The translations under genes were made by a program, and so were the position numbers. This document shows, one piece after another, positions 53,951-64,000 of a stretch of 64,000 nt of DNA (positions are counted from its first letter, which is position 1; each line of letters opens with the position of its first letter). Below the pieces are notes generated by a model, which saw only the letters and a list, made by a program, of their open reading frames with translations, had not been told where the DNA came from and ran no database searches. This DNA comes from Procambarus clarkii. Its lineage: Eukaryota; Arthropoda; Malacostraca; Decapoda; Cambaridae. Location: contig NC_091175.1 in assembly GCF_040958095.1 (NCBI RefSeq), positions 23,283,179 to 23,347,178 on the forward strand, written 5' to 3'.

Positions 53951-54802
53951 ATGGAAGTTGTAGTTAAGGACCTGGTGACTCTAGTGGGAGCCCTGAGGAC
54001 AGAGTTGGACTTTCTGCGGGAGGAGGTGCGTCAGCTGAAAGAACAACGAGAAGTAACGAAGGAGGAGACCAGCAGTAAAGGGACCTCGTCTTGGAGAGTT
54101 GTGAAAGACAGGGGCCTTAAGAAGACTTTGATGAAGCCGCCTTCAAACGCCATAGCAACTTCTAATTCATTTGACGTTTTGGAGGACGAGTGCTGTGGAG
54201 AGACTGTGGATCGCGCAAAAGGGAAAGCAACGAAGAGAAAGGAAGCGCAGGCCCCTCAGAAAGTAAAGGAAGTACCTAAGCAAACATTAGTTGTGGGAGA
54301 TTCCCAGATAAGGTATTTGGATAGAACGTTTTGTGCTAGAGATAGGGGGAACAGGTTAAGGGTTTGCTATCCCGGAGCTGGCATTGGTGATATTATAAAC
54401 AACATGAATGATATTATGGCTGGTAATGGGAACAATCCCATTATTTGCATTAGCGTGGGAGGAAATGATGTTGGTCGAGTTAGGAGTGAGGAACTGATTC
54501 AGAGGTATAAAACAGCCATAGAGTTAGTTAGGAGCAAGGGAGGAATCCCGATCATATGTGGCATTCTTCCAAGAAAGGGAGTGGGAAATGAATGGATATC
54601 GAGGGCACATGGTGTCAATTGCCGGCTGGAAAGATATTGCAAATCAAATGCAATATCTTTCATAGACAACTGGGAACACTTCTATGGAAGAAATGAAATG
54701 TATGCTCGTGATGGGGTGCATCTATCGAGAGCTGGGGTTGTTGCTGTTGCGAACTCGTTAGAAGAAGTGGTTAGAGGTGTTTGTTTGGGTTTAAACTGTT
54801 AG
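53951..54802 (+). CDS. LINE-A ORF1: coiled-coil SGNH esterase protein (intact)
   Basis: 283 codons from ATG 53951 to TAG 54802. I chose this ATG because it follows the full 5' UTR and starts the MEVVVKDLV coiled coil. Residues 5-40 look coiled-coil (LVGALRTELDFLREEVRQLK). A basic linker follows (about 85-110). The SGNH hydrolase domain spans 112-275: GDS (116-118, Ser117), PGAGIG (141-146), GGND (170-173), and DGVHLS with Asp254 and His257, so the triad is complete. Esterase-type ORF1 proteins are known from CR1/L2 elements; their exact role is unsettled. One private change (RAHGVN for RALGVN). Confidence 0.92.
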   Translation: MEVVVKDLVTLVGALRTELDFLREEVRQLKEQREVTKEETSSKGTSSWRVVKDRGLKKTLMKPPSNAIATSNSFDVLEDECCGETVDRAKGKATKRKEAQAPQKVKEVPKQTLVVGDSQIRYLDRTFCARDRGNRLRVCYPGAGIGDIINNMNDIMAGNGNNPIICISVGGNDVGRVRSEELIQRYKTAIELVRSKGGIPIICGILPRKGVGNEWISRAHGVNCRLERYCKSNAISFIDNWEHFYGRNEMYARDGVHLSRAGVVAVANSLEEVVRGVCLGLNC

Positions 54803-54813
54803 TAGATAGAGGT

Positions 54814-57749
54814 ATGGGAATTGATTTGGAGGAAGGAGGTAATAAAAGTATGTGTTTGTGGGAGAAAGGAATTGGCAAAACGATCAGGGAAAGAGAAGGT
54901 CCGCAAAATAACAATTCACTTAGGGTATATTACACTAACAGTAGAAGTCTAAGAAATAAAATTAACGAATTAAATGCTCTTGTCTGCACAGAAAAAATAG
55001 ATATTATTGCACTTACCGAAACGTGGATGAATGTAGAAAATAGAGAACTATTAGCTGAATATCAAATATACGGATTTAAACTATTTCACACAGATAGATA
55101 TATTAGACGAGAAGGTGGATTAGCCATATATGTTAGGGACAATTTGAAATGTAGTCTCAAAGAGGGAATCAAAACAGAGCCACACACAGAAACTATTTGG
55201 ATAGAATTAAACGAAAAAGCAAATAATATTATAATAGGAGTTATATATAGGCCACCAAATTTAGACAGAATGGAAGCAAAGCATCTATGGGATGAAATAT
55301 CTAGAGCATCTAGATCTAACAGTATTTATGTTATGGGTGACTTTAATTTTAGCGGAATAAACTGGTTGAACAAAACAGGGAATAGTGAAGCAGAAGATTT
55401 TCTAGAATTAATTGACGATTGCTTTCTTACGCAACACATTAAGGAACCAACACGGGAAAATAATATTTTAGATTTAGTGTTAACTAACAGGGAAACGCAA
55501 ATTAATGACATCGAAATAGGGAGTGAGCTAAGGAGCAGTGATCACAAAGAAATCAGATTTAGCATAGAATGGAATAGACCAGTAGGAGAAAATTCTGTTA
55601 AAGTGCCAGATTTTCGAAAAGCTGATTTTAATAGCCTAAGAAATTTTTTGGGTCAAATTGATTGGAAAGTCTTGGGTATGGGGTGTGGGCCGGTCTTGGA
55701 GCGAGACATGAACCCAGCGATAGGTGACTTAAATGGGGATTTCGATGTGGATTCAATATATAACTTATTTAAGAATATTCTAAACAAAGCACAGGAACGT
55801 AGTGTACCATACAAATTGAATAGATCGAATACTAATGACCCAAAGTGGATAACAAAGAATTTGAAGAACCTTATAGGTAAAAAGAGAGCTTGGTACAAAA
55901 GGATTAAAAATGGGGAGGTCACTTTAGAACAGGAATTCGTACAACTGGTTAGAAATGTTAAAAAGAGATAAGGAAAGCAAAAAGAAACTATGAAGTTCGC
56001 ATAGCAGGGCAAGCAAAGACAAATCCTAAAGGGTTTTTTTCAGTTATATCGTACTAAGACTAGGGAAAGGATAGGTCCATTAAAAACTGAGACAGGTCAA
56101 ATAACAGATAGTGATGAAGAGATGAGTAGTATTTTTAATAAATATTTTGTATCTGTATTTACTAAAGAGGAACTTAACAATATGCCTTCAGCCGAACAAG
56201 TCTATGTGGGTGGGGACGAGGACAGGTTGACGAGTTTAGCAGTTACCAGGGAGGATGTTCTTAAACAAATAGTAAAACTCAAACCAAACAAATCCCCAGG
56301 GCCGGATGAAGTGTTTGCCAGGGTGCTTAAAGAATGCAAAGAGGAGCTTTGTGACCCACTGTCAACCATATTTAATAAATCAATAGAGTCAGGCAGAGTG
56401 CCAGAGTTTTGGAAAGTTGCTAATGTGATACCAGTTTTTAAGAAAGGAGATAGATCACTTGCGTCTAACTATCGACCAATTAGCCTAACGTCTATTGTGG
56501 GAAAGTTACTCGAATCTATAATAGCAAATAAAATTCGTCTTCATCTTGAAAAACATAAATTAATAATTGAGTCGCAACATGGTTTTATAAATGGCCGTTC
56601 ATGTTTAACAAATTTGTTATCTTTTTATTCTAGCATTGTTGAGGCAGTTGATAGTGGTAAGGATTGCGATGTTGTATACCTTGACTTTAGCAAAGCTTTT
56701 GATACAGTGCCACATGAAAGACTGATTAAAAGATAGAGTCTCATGGTATTGGGGGTGCAATATTAAGCTGGATTAGGGCATGGCTATACCAAAGGAAACA
56801 GAGAGTTAGTATAAATGGAATCAAGTCAGAGTGGGAAATGTTGTAAGTGGAGTGCCTCAAGGCTCTGTCCTGGGACCTCTGTTGTTTTATAATATATATA
56901 AATGATTTAGATTCAGGTTTGAGTAGCAACATTTGCAAATTTGCCGATGATACGAAAATCGGTAGGGAAATTAATTCGGAGGAGGACTCACTATCACTTC
57001 AAGTTGATCTAGATAGGGTTTTGAAATGGTCAAAGGATTGGCAGATGCAGTTTAATGCTGATAAATGTAAAGTTCTGAGGTTAGGTAATGATGATAGAGT
57101 TACAAGATACGAGCTAGATGGTGTTGTGATTGCGAAGTCGGATTGCGAAAGGGATCTGGGAGTTATGATTAGTAAGAATTTAAAACAAAAGGATCAATGC
57201 ATAAATGTTCGTAATAAGGCAAATCGGACACTTGGATTTATTAATCGCAGCGTTAGTAACAAGACACCTGGTGTGGTTCTCAAGCTATATCTTGCTCTAG
57301 TTAGGCCCCATTTAGATTATGCAGTTCAGTTTTGGTCGCCATATTATAGAATGGATATAAATTCACTTGAACGTGTCCAGCGTAGGATGACTAAGTTAAT
57401 TCCCCAAATTAGAAATCTTTCATATGAAGAAAGATTAACAAAGCTTAAGTTGCATTCACTGGAAAGGCGAAGAGTTAGGGGTGACATGATAGAGGTTTAC
57501 AAGTGGATGAATGGACATAACCGGGGGGATATTAATAGGGTATTAAAAGTATCAACACAGGACAGAACACGAAACAATGGGTATAAATTGGATAAGTTTA
57601 GATTTAGGAAAGACTTGGGTAAATACTGGTTCAGTAACAGGGTTGTTGATTTGTGGAACCAATTGCCGCGTAACATTGTGGAGGTGGGGTCCCTCGATTG
57701 TTTCAAGCACGGGTTGGACAAGTATATGAGTGGGATTGGGTGGTTATAG
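54814..57749 (+). pseudogene. LINE-A ORF2 broken by single-base indels
   Basis: Near-identical to the intact ORF2s but shifted at an A run near 55962 (one A short), a T run near 56035 (one T long), an A run near 56730 (one short), GGGAAATG near 56837 (one A short) and TTTTAT near 56886 (one T long). Every break is a homopolymer length change. Motifs are all present. It may be intact in the real genome. Confidence 0.85.
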
Positions 57750-57810
57750 AATAGGCGCTGCCTCGTATGGGCCAAAAGGCCTTCTGCAGTTACCTTTGTT
57801 CTTATGTTCT

Positions 57811-58558
57811 TATTGCATTTGATTTGCAATATCTTTCCAGCCGGCAATTGACACCAAGTGCCCTTGACATCCATTCATTTCCCACTCCCTTTCTTGGAAG
57901 AATGCCACATATGATCGGGAATCCTCCCTTGCTCCTAACTAATTCAATGGCTGTCCTAAATCTCTGTATTAGTTCCTCACTCCTAACTCGCCCAACATCA
58001 TTACCCCCTGCCCTAATACAAATAATGGGTTTGTTCCCATTTCCCGTCATAATATCATTCATGTTTCAACAATATCACCAATTCCAGCTCCCGGATAGCA
58101 AACCCTTAATCTGTTCCCCCTATCTCTGGCACAAACGTTCTGTCTATATACCTCACCTGGGAATCTCCCACAACCAAAATTCGCTTCGGTACCGCCTTAA
58201 CTTTTTGAGCAGCCTGAGGGGCCTGCGCTCCGCCGTTCCTCGCTGATTTCCTCGCTGCAGGCGCACTACAGCATTCGTCCTCCAACACGGCAAATGAATT
58301 TGCCGTCCTTAGGGCGTCTGTAGGCGGCCTTGTCAAGGTCTTCTTAAGACCCCTGTCTTTCACTACTCTCCACGATGAGGTCCCGGTCAACACTGGTCTC
58401 CTCCTTCGTTTCCTCTCGAAGTCTCAGCCGTCATACCTCCTCCCGCAGGGAATCCATCTCTGCTCTCAGAGCTCCAACCAAACTCACCAAATCATTAACT
58501 AATCCTTCCATTATTGCAATAATAATGTTACTCCAGAGCTCCGGCTAACACAACCTCT
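57811..58558 (-). mobile_element. LINE-A copy 19, 5' end
   Basis: Minus-strand ORF1 (ATG 58511 reading leftwards; frames 57802-58062 and 58106-58393) and a 5' UTR to about 58558, closing the outermost copy of the right nest. ORF1 is frameshifted near 58063, 58133 and 58385. Old-subfamily features: KRILVVGDSQVRY and NSFAVLEDECC. Confidence 0.85.
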
Positions 58559-58571
58559 CCCAAGGGGTATA

Positions 58572-58611
58572 TATTAGTGCAGGGGGTATATTATTACCCC
58601 CTGCACTAATA
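58572..58611. repeat. 17-bp perfect foldback palindrome
   Basis: Left arm 58572-58588 and right arm 58595-58611 are perfect inverted repeats (arm TATTAGTGCAGGGGGTA) with a 6-nt loop, TATTAT. The right arm is normal LINE-A ORF1 sequence on the minus strand; the left arm is its inverted copy, as if the cDNA end had folded back and been extended. Confidence 0.9.
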
Positions 58612-58845
58612 CAAATAATGGGTTTGTTCCCATTTCCCGTCATAATATCATTCATGTTTTCAACAATATCACCAATTCCAGCTCCCGGATAGCAAACCCT
58701 TAATCAGTTCCCCCTATCTCTGGCACAAAACGTTCTGTCTAAATACCTCACCTGGGAATCTCCCACAACCAAAATTCGCTTCGGTACCGCTCTAACTTTC
58801 TATTTTGTTTCTTAGACTTCTACTGTTGGTGTAATATACCTTTTA
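58595..58845 (-). mobile_element. LINE-A ORF1 and endonuclease scraps
   Basis: 58595-58800 is minus-strand ORF1 (GGND-preceding region to KRILVVGD codons). 58806-58845 is a short minus-strand piece near the TNSRSL codons. Both are old. Confidence 0.75.
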
Positions 58846-58931
58846 CTGTGTAATATATGTAATATGTAATAATATATGTAATATACCCTTTACTTTATGG
58901 TGTATTAATATTTTGAGGCCCTTCTCTCAAA
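58846..58931. other. AT-rich TAATATATGTAATA repeats
   Basis: Short AT-rich stretch with imperfect repeats of GTAATATATGTAATA between two LINE-A fragments. Confidence 0.6.
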
Positions 58932-59330
58932 ATAGGAGCAAGGGAGGTATCCCGATCATATGTGGCATTCATCCAAGAAAGGGAGTTAGATATTAATGGT
59001 TGTCGAGGGCACTTGCTCTCTATTGCTGACTAAACAAAAACTGCAAATCAAATGCAATATCATTCATAGATAACTGGGAACATTGCTATGGAAGAAATTA
59101 CATGTATGCTCGGAATGGATTTCATCTATCTAGGGCTAGGGTTGGTGTTGTTGCAGACTCGTTGGAATCTATGGTTGGAGGGATTTGTTTCGGTTCAAAA
59201 TGTTAGTAGATAGTGGCATAGGAATTGATATGGAGAAAGGAGGTGATAAAAAGTATGTCTTGGGAGGAAGGGGGGGGGGAACAAATCGGCAAAATGATCT
59301 TCCCTGATCATTTTGCCTATTTGCCTATTA
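58932..59330 (+). mobile_element. old LINE-A ORF1/ORF2 junction fragment
   Basis: Diverged plus-strand ORF1 C-terminus through the junction into the first ORF2 codons. The junction reads TTCAAAATGTTAG (about 59194-59206), so the TTTAAAC heptamer is lost, and the ORF2 ATG is also lost (GGCATAGGA). It resembles copy 10 at 31561. Confidence 0.75.
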
Positions 59331-60491
59331 CTATAAAGTAAAGGGACCTCGTCTTGGAGAGTTGTGAAAGACAGGGGCCTTAAGAAGACTTTGATAAAGC
59401 CGCCTTCAAACGCCATAGCAACTTCTAATTCTTTTGACGTTTTGGAGGACGAGTGCTGTGGAGAGACTGTGGATCGCGCAAAAGGGAAAGCAACGAAGAG
59501 AAAGGAAGCGCAGGCCCCTCTGAAAGTAAAGGAAGTACCTAAGCAAACATTAGTTGTGGGAGATTCCCAGATAAGGTATTTGGATAGAACGTTTTGTGCT
59601 AGAGATAGGGGGAACAGGTAAGGGTTTGCTATCCCGGAGCTGGCATTGGTGATATTATAAACAACATGAATGATATTATGGCTGGTAATGGGAACAATCC
59701 CATTATTTGCATTAGCGTGGGAGGAAATGATGTTGGTCGAGTTAGGAGTGAGGAACTGATTCAGAGGTATAAAACAGCCATAGAGTTAGTTAGGAGCAAG
59801 GGAGGAATCCCGATCATATGTGGCATTCTTCCAAGAAAGGGAGTGGGAAATGAATGGATATCGAGGGCACTTGGTGTCAATTGCCGGCTGGAAAGATATT
59901 GCAAATCAAATGCAATATCTTTCATAGACAACTGGGAACACTTCTATGGAAGAAATGAAATGTATGCTCGTGATGGGGTGCATCTATCGAGAGCTGGGGT
60001 TGTTGCTGTTGCGAACTCGTTAGAAGAAGTGGTTAGAGGTGTTTGTTTGGGTTTAAACTGTTAGTAGATAGAGGTATGGGAATTGATTTTGAGGAAGGAG
60101 GTAATAAAAGTATGTGTTTGTGGGAGAAAGGAATTGGCAAAACGATCAGGGAAAGAGAAGGTCCGCAAAATAACAATTCACTTAGGGTATATTACACTAA
60201 CAGTAGAAGTCTAAGAAATAAAATTAACGAATTAAATGCTCTGTCTGCCACAGAAAAAATAGATATTATTGCACTTACCGAAACGTGGATGAATGTAGAA
60301 AATAGAGAACTATTAGCTGAATATCAAATATATGGATTTAAACTATTTCACACAGATAGATATATTAGACGAGGAGGTGGAGTAGCCATATATGTTAGGG
60401 ACAATTTGAAATGTAGTCTCAAAGAGGGAATCAAAACAGAGCCACACACAGAAACTATTTGGATTGAATTAAACGAAAAAGCTAATAATAT
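59331..60491 (+). mobile_element. LINE-A copy 30, 5'-truncated, cut by copy 31
   Basis: Starts at ORF1 codon 43 (KGTSSWRVVKDRG) and runs to ORF2 NEKANNI, where the next copy begins in the same orientation. ORF1 lacks one T near 59618 (GAACAGGTAAGG). ORF2 starts at ATG 60076 and carries a CTCTGTCTGCCACAG variant near 60241. Confidence 0.87.
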
Positions 60492-60511
60492 TGTTATATT
60501 ATCATTGCAAT

Positions 60512-61359
60512 ATGGAAGTTGTAGTGAAGGACCTGGTGACTCTAGTGGGAGCCCTGAGGACAGAGTTGGACTCTCTGCGGGAGGAGGTGCGTCAGCTTAA
60601 AAAACAACGAGAAGTAACGAAGGAGGAGACCAGCAGTAAAGGGACCTCGTCTTGGAGAGTTGCGAAAGACAGGGGCCTTAAGAAGACTTTGATAAAGCCG
60701 CCTTCAAACGCCATAGCAACTTCAAATTCATTTGACGTTTTGGAGGACGAGTGCTGTGGAGAGACTGTGGATCGCGCAAAAGGGAAAGCAACGAGAGAAA
60801 GGAAGCGCAGGCCCCTCAGAAAGTAAAGGAAGTACCTAAGCAAACATTAGTTGTGGGAGATTCCCAGATAAGGTATTTGGATAGAACGTTTTGTGCTAGA
60901 GATAGGGGGAACAGGTTAAGGTTTGCTATCCCGGAGCTGGCATTGGTGATATTATAAACAACATGAATGATATTATGGCTGGTAATGGGAACAATCCCAT
61001 ATTTGCATTAGCTTGGGAGGAAATGATGTTGGTCGAGTCAGGAGTGAGGAACTGATTCAGAGGTATAAAACAGCCATAGAGTTAGTTAGGAGCAAGGGAG
61101 GAATCCCGATCATATGTGGCATTCTTCCAAGAAAGGGAGTGGGAAATGAATGGATATCGAGGGCACTTGGTGTCAATTGCCGGCTGGAAAGATATTGCAA
61201 ATCAAATGCAATATCTTTCATAGACAACTGGGAACACTTCTATGGAAGAAATGAAATGTATGCTCGTGATGGGGTGCATCTATCGAGAGCTGGGGTGTTG
61301 CTGTTGCGAACTCGCTAGAAGAAGTGGTTAGAGGTGTTTGTTTGGGTTTAAACTGTTAG
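60512..61359 (+). pseudogene. LINE-A ORF1 with several one-base losses
   Basis: Complete in extent (MEVVVKDLVTLVGALRTELD onward) but shifted near 60793, 60920, 61000 and 61297, each by loss of one base in a short run. The GDS, GGND and DGVHLS blocks are all present in pieces. The TTTAAAC junction is at 61347-61353. Confidence 0.85.
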
Positions 61360-61370
61360 TAGATAGAGGT

Positions 61371-64000
61371 ATGGGAATTGATTTGGAGGAAGGAGGTAAT
61401 AAAAGTATGTGTTTGTGGGAGAAAGGAATTGGCAAAACGATCAGGGAAAGAGAAGGTCCGCAAAATAACAATTCACTTAGGGTATATTACACTAACAGTA
61501 GAAGTCTAAGAAATAAAATTAACGAATTAAATGCTCTTGTCTGCACAGAAAAAATAAATATTATTGCACTTACCGAAACGTGGATGAATGTAGAAAATAG
61601 AGAACTATTAGCTGAATATCAAATATATGGATTTAACTATTTCACACAGATAGATATATTAGACGAGGAGGTGGAGTAGCCATATATGTTAGGGACAATT
61701 TGAAATGTAGTCTCAAAGAGGGAATCAAAACAGAGCCACACACAGAAACTATTTGGATGAATTAAACGAAAAAGCTAATAATATTATAATAGGAGTAATA
61801 TATAGGCCACCAAATTTAGACAGAATGGAAGCAAAGCATCTATGGGATGAAATATCTAGAGCATCTAGATCTAACAGTATTTATGTCATGGGTGACTTTA
61901 ATTTTAGCGGAATAAACTGGTTGAACAAAACAGGGAATAGTGAAGCAGAAGATTTTCTAGAATTAATTGACGATTGCTTTCTTACGCAACACATTAAGGA
62001 ACCAACACGGGAAAATAATATTTTAGATTTAGTGTTAACTAACAGGGAAACGCAAATTAATGACATCGAAATAGGGAGTGAGCTAGGGAGCAGTGATCAC
62101 AAAGAAATCAGATTTAGCATAGAATGGAATAGACCAGTAGGAGAAAATTCTGTTAAAGTGCCAGATTTTCGAAAAGCTGATTTTAATAGCCTAAGAAATT
62201 TTTGGGTCAAATTGATTGGAAAGTCTTGGGTATGGGGTGTGGGCCGGTCTTGGAGCGAGACATGAACCCAGCGATAGGTGACTTAAATGGGGATTTCGAT
62301 GTGGATTCAATATATAATTTATTTAAGAATATTCTAAACAAAGCACAGGAACGTAGTATACCATACAAATTGAATAGATCGAATACTAATGACCCAAAGT
62401 GGATAACAAAGAATTTGAAGAACCTTATAGGTAAAAAGAGAGCTTGGTACAAAAGGATTAAAAATGGGGAGGTCACTTTAGAACAGGAATTCGTACAACT
62501 GGTTAGAAATGTTAAAAAAGAGATAAGGAAAGCAAAAAGAAACTATGAAGTTCGCATAGCAGGGCAAGCAAAGACAAATCCTAAAGGGTTTTTTTCAGTT
62601 ATATCGTACTAAGACTAGGGAAAGGATAGGTCCATTAAAAACTGAGACAGGTCAAATAACAGATAGTGATGAAGAGATGAGTAGTATTTTAATAAATATT
62701 TTGTATCTGTATTTACTAAAGAGGAACTTAACAATATGCCTTCAGCCGAACAAGTCTATGTGGGTGGGGGACGAGGACAGGTTGACGAGTTTAGCAGTTA
62801 CCAGGGAGGATGTTCTTAAACAAATAGTAAAACTCAAACCAAACAAATCCCCAGGGCCGGATGAAGTGTTTGCCAGGGTGCTTAAAGAATGCAAAGAGGA
62901 GCTTTGTGACCCACTGTCAACCATATTTAATAAATCAATAGAGTCAGGCAGAGTGCCAGAGTTTTGGAAAGTTGCTAATGTGATACCAGTTTTTAAGAAA
63001 GGAGATAGATCACTTGCGTCTAACTATCGACCAATTAGCCTAACGTCTATTGTGGGAAAGTTACTCGAATCTATAATAGCAAATAAAATTCGTCTTCATC
63101 TTGAAAAACATAAATTAATAATTGAGTCGCAACATGGTTTTATATATATTAAGCTGGATTAGGGCATGGCTATACCAAAGGAAACAGAGAGTTAGTATAA
63201 ATGGAATCAAGTCAGAGTGGGGAAAATGTTGTAAGTGGAGTGCTTCAAGGCTCTGTCCTGGGACCTCTGTTGTTTATAATATATATAAATGATTTAGATT
63301 CAGGTTTGAGTAGCAACATTTGCAAATTTGCCGATGATACGAAAATCGGTAGGGAAATTAATTCGGAGGAGGACTCACTATCACTTCAAGTTGATCTAGA
63401 TAGGGTTTGAAATGGTCAAAGGATTGGCAGATGCAGTTTAATGCTGATAAATGTAAAGTTCTGAGGTTAGGTAATGATGATAGAGTTACAAGATACGAGC
63501 TAGATGGTGTTGTGATTGCGAAGTCGGATTGCGAAAGGGATCTGGGAGTTATGATTAGTAAGAATTTAAAACAAAAGGATCAATGCATAAATGTTCGTAA
63601 TAAGGCAAATCGGACACTTGGATTTATTAATCGCAGCGTTAGTAACAAGACACCTGGTGTGGTTCTCAAGCTATATCTTGCTCTAGTTAGGCCCCATTTA
63701 GATTATGCAGTTTCAGTTTTGGTCGCCATATTATAGAATGGATATAATTCACTTGAACGTGTCCAGCGTAGGATGACTAAGTTAATTCCCCAAATTAGAA
63801 ATCTTTTCATATGAAGAAAGATTAACAAAGCTTAAGTGCATTCACTGGAAAGGCGAAGAGTTTAGGGTGACATGATAGAGGTTTACAAGTGGATGAATGG
63901 ACATAACCGGGGGGATATTAATAGGGTATTAAAAGTATCAACACAGGACAGAACACGAAATAATGGGTATAAATTGGATAAGTTTAGATTTAGGAAAGAC
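61371..64000 (+). pseudogene. LINE-A ORF2 with many one-base indels and a deletion
   Basis: Endonuclease and RT motifs are recognisable (LTETW, GDFNFSGINW, SSDHKEIRF, NYRPISLTS, FADDTKI). Indels occur near 61635, 61758, 62203, 62590, 62689, 62768, 63222, 63407, 63710, 63748, 63804, 63836 and 63861. The YLDFSKAFDTV segment is deleted near 63143. Runs off the window. Confidence 0.85.

Larger units (their letters stand above)
53881..57810 (+). mobile_element. LINE-A copy 27, full length (reference copy)
   Basis: 3,930 bp between direct repeats TATTG (53876-53880 and 57811-57815). It is the only copy with the whole 5' UTR (GTCAGGTGAAGTCACAGTGA onward, 70 nt) and complete ORF1. ORF2 is disrupted by one-base indels. 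It defines the structure of the family. Confidence 0.93.
60492..64000 (+). mobile_element. LINE-A copy 31, runs off window
   Basis: Begins in the 5' UTR (TTATATTATCATTGCAAT), with ORF1 ATG at 60512 and ORF2 ATG at 61371, and continues past the end of the window in the ORF2 C-terminus. There are about 18 single-base indels, mostly in homopolymers, and a roughly 190-bp deletion near 63143 (RT motif A region) between TATA microhomologies. Confidence 0.87.

Overview
This is a stretch of animal genomic DNA made almost entirely of retrotransposons and minisatellites. No prokaryotic gene organisation, rRNA gene or CRISPR array is visible. The mix of CR1-type LINEs with an esterase ORF1, a CR1-like LINE with a PHD/CCCH ORF1, tRNA-derived SINEs and long simple minisatellites suggests an invertebrate. 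From memory of repeat families, a decapod crustacean is my best guess (inference; not proven by the window).

Layout. 1-1110 is a 30-bp minisatellite. 1310-1790 is a 17-bp satellite with a 204-bp higher-order period. 1790-3300 is mostly unique and holds one candidate host exon on the minus strand (2532-2679). A 28-bp minisatellite starts near 3310 and is now split into three main blocks (3310-4666, 23761-24352, 29580-31110) by transposon insertions. From 4667 onward most of the DNA is one LINE family, here called LINE-A, at many ages and in both orientations. A full-length copy (53881-57810, flanked by TATTG) is about 3.93 kb: a roughly 70-nt 5' UTR, ORF1 (coiled coil plus SGNH esterase, 283 aa), ORF2 (APE endonuclease plus reverse transcriptase, 978 aa), a 70-nt 3' UTR and an 8-bp tail repeat (TTCTTATG)n. 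At least 17 LINE-A 3' termini are present. Three copies keep an uninterrupted ORF2 (10216-13152, 37918-40854, 43066-46002) and one keeps a full ORF1 (53951-54802). No copy has both ORFs complete.

The LINE-A copies are nested inside one another. In the left nest (4667-23760) an old minus copy was split by a plus copy, which was split by minus copies, which were split by a young plus copy at 9378-13225. In the right nest (41806-58558) an old minus copy hosts several younger ones. Other guests are LINE-B (20141-23720, single-ORF type, TATTG tail), LINE-C (24353-29579, minus, full length, PHD plus three CCCH fingers in ORF1), a 606-bp I-like LINE end (13485-14090), and SINEs of four kinds (4234-4472 and 32770-33015; 35141-35427; 36751-36826; 27257-27738).

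How the parts may work together. ORF1 and ORF2 of LINE-A meet at a conserved TTTAAAC heptamer in the right phase for -1 ribosomal frameshifting, with an alternative stop/restart arrangement 11 nt apart. Two SINE types share 3' sequence with LINEs in the same window (35141 SINE with LINE-B; 27257 SINE with the I-like LINE), as expected if those LINE enzymes mobilise them. The last 4 kb carries many one-base homopolymer indels in otherwise near-consensus sequence, which looks more like assembly error than decay.
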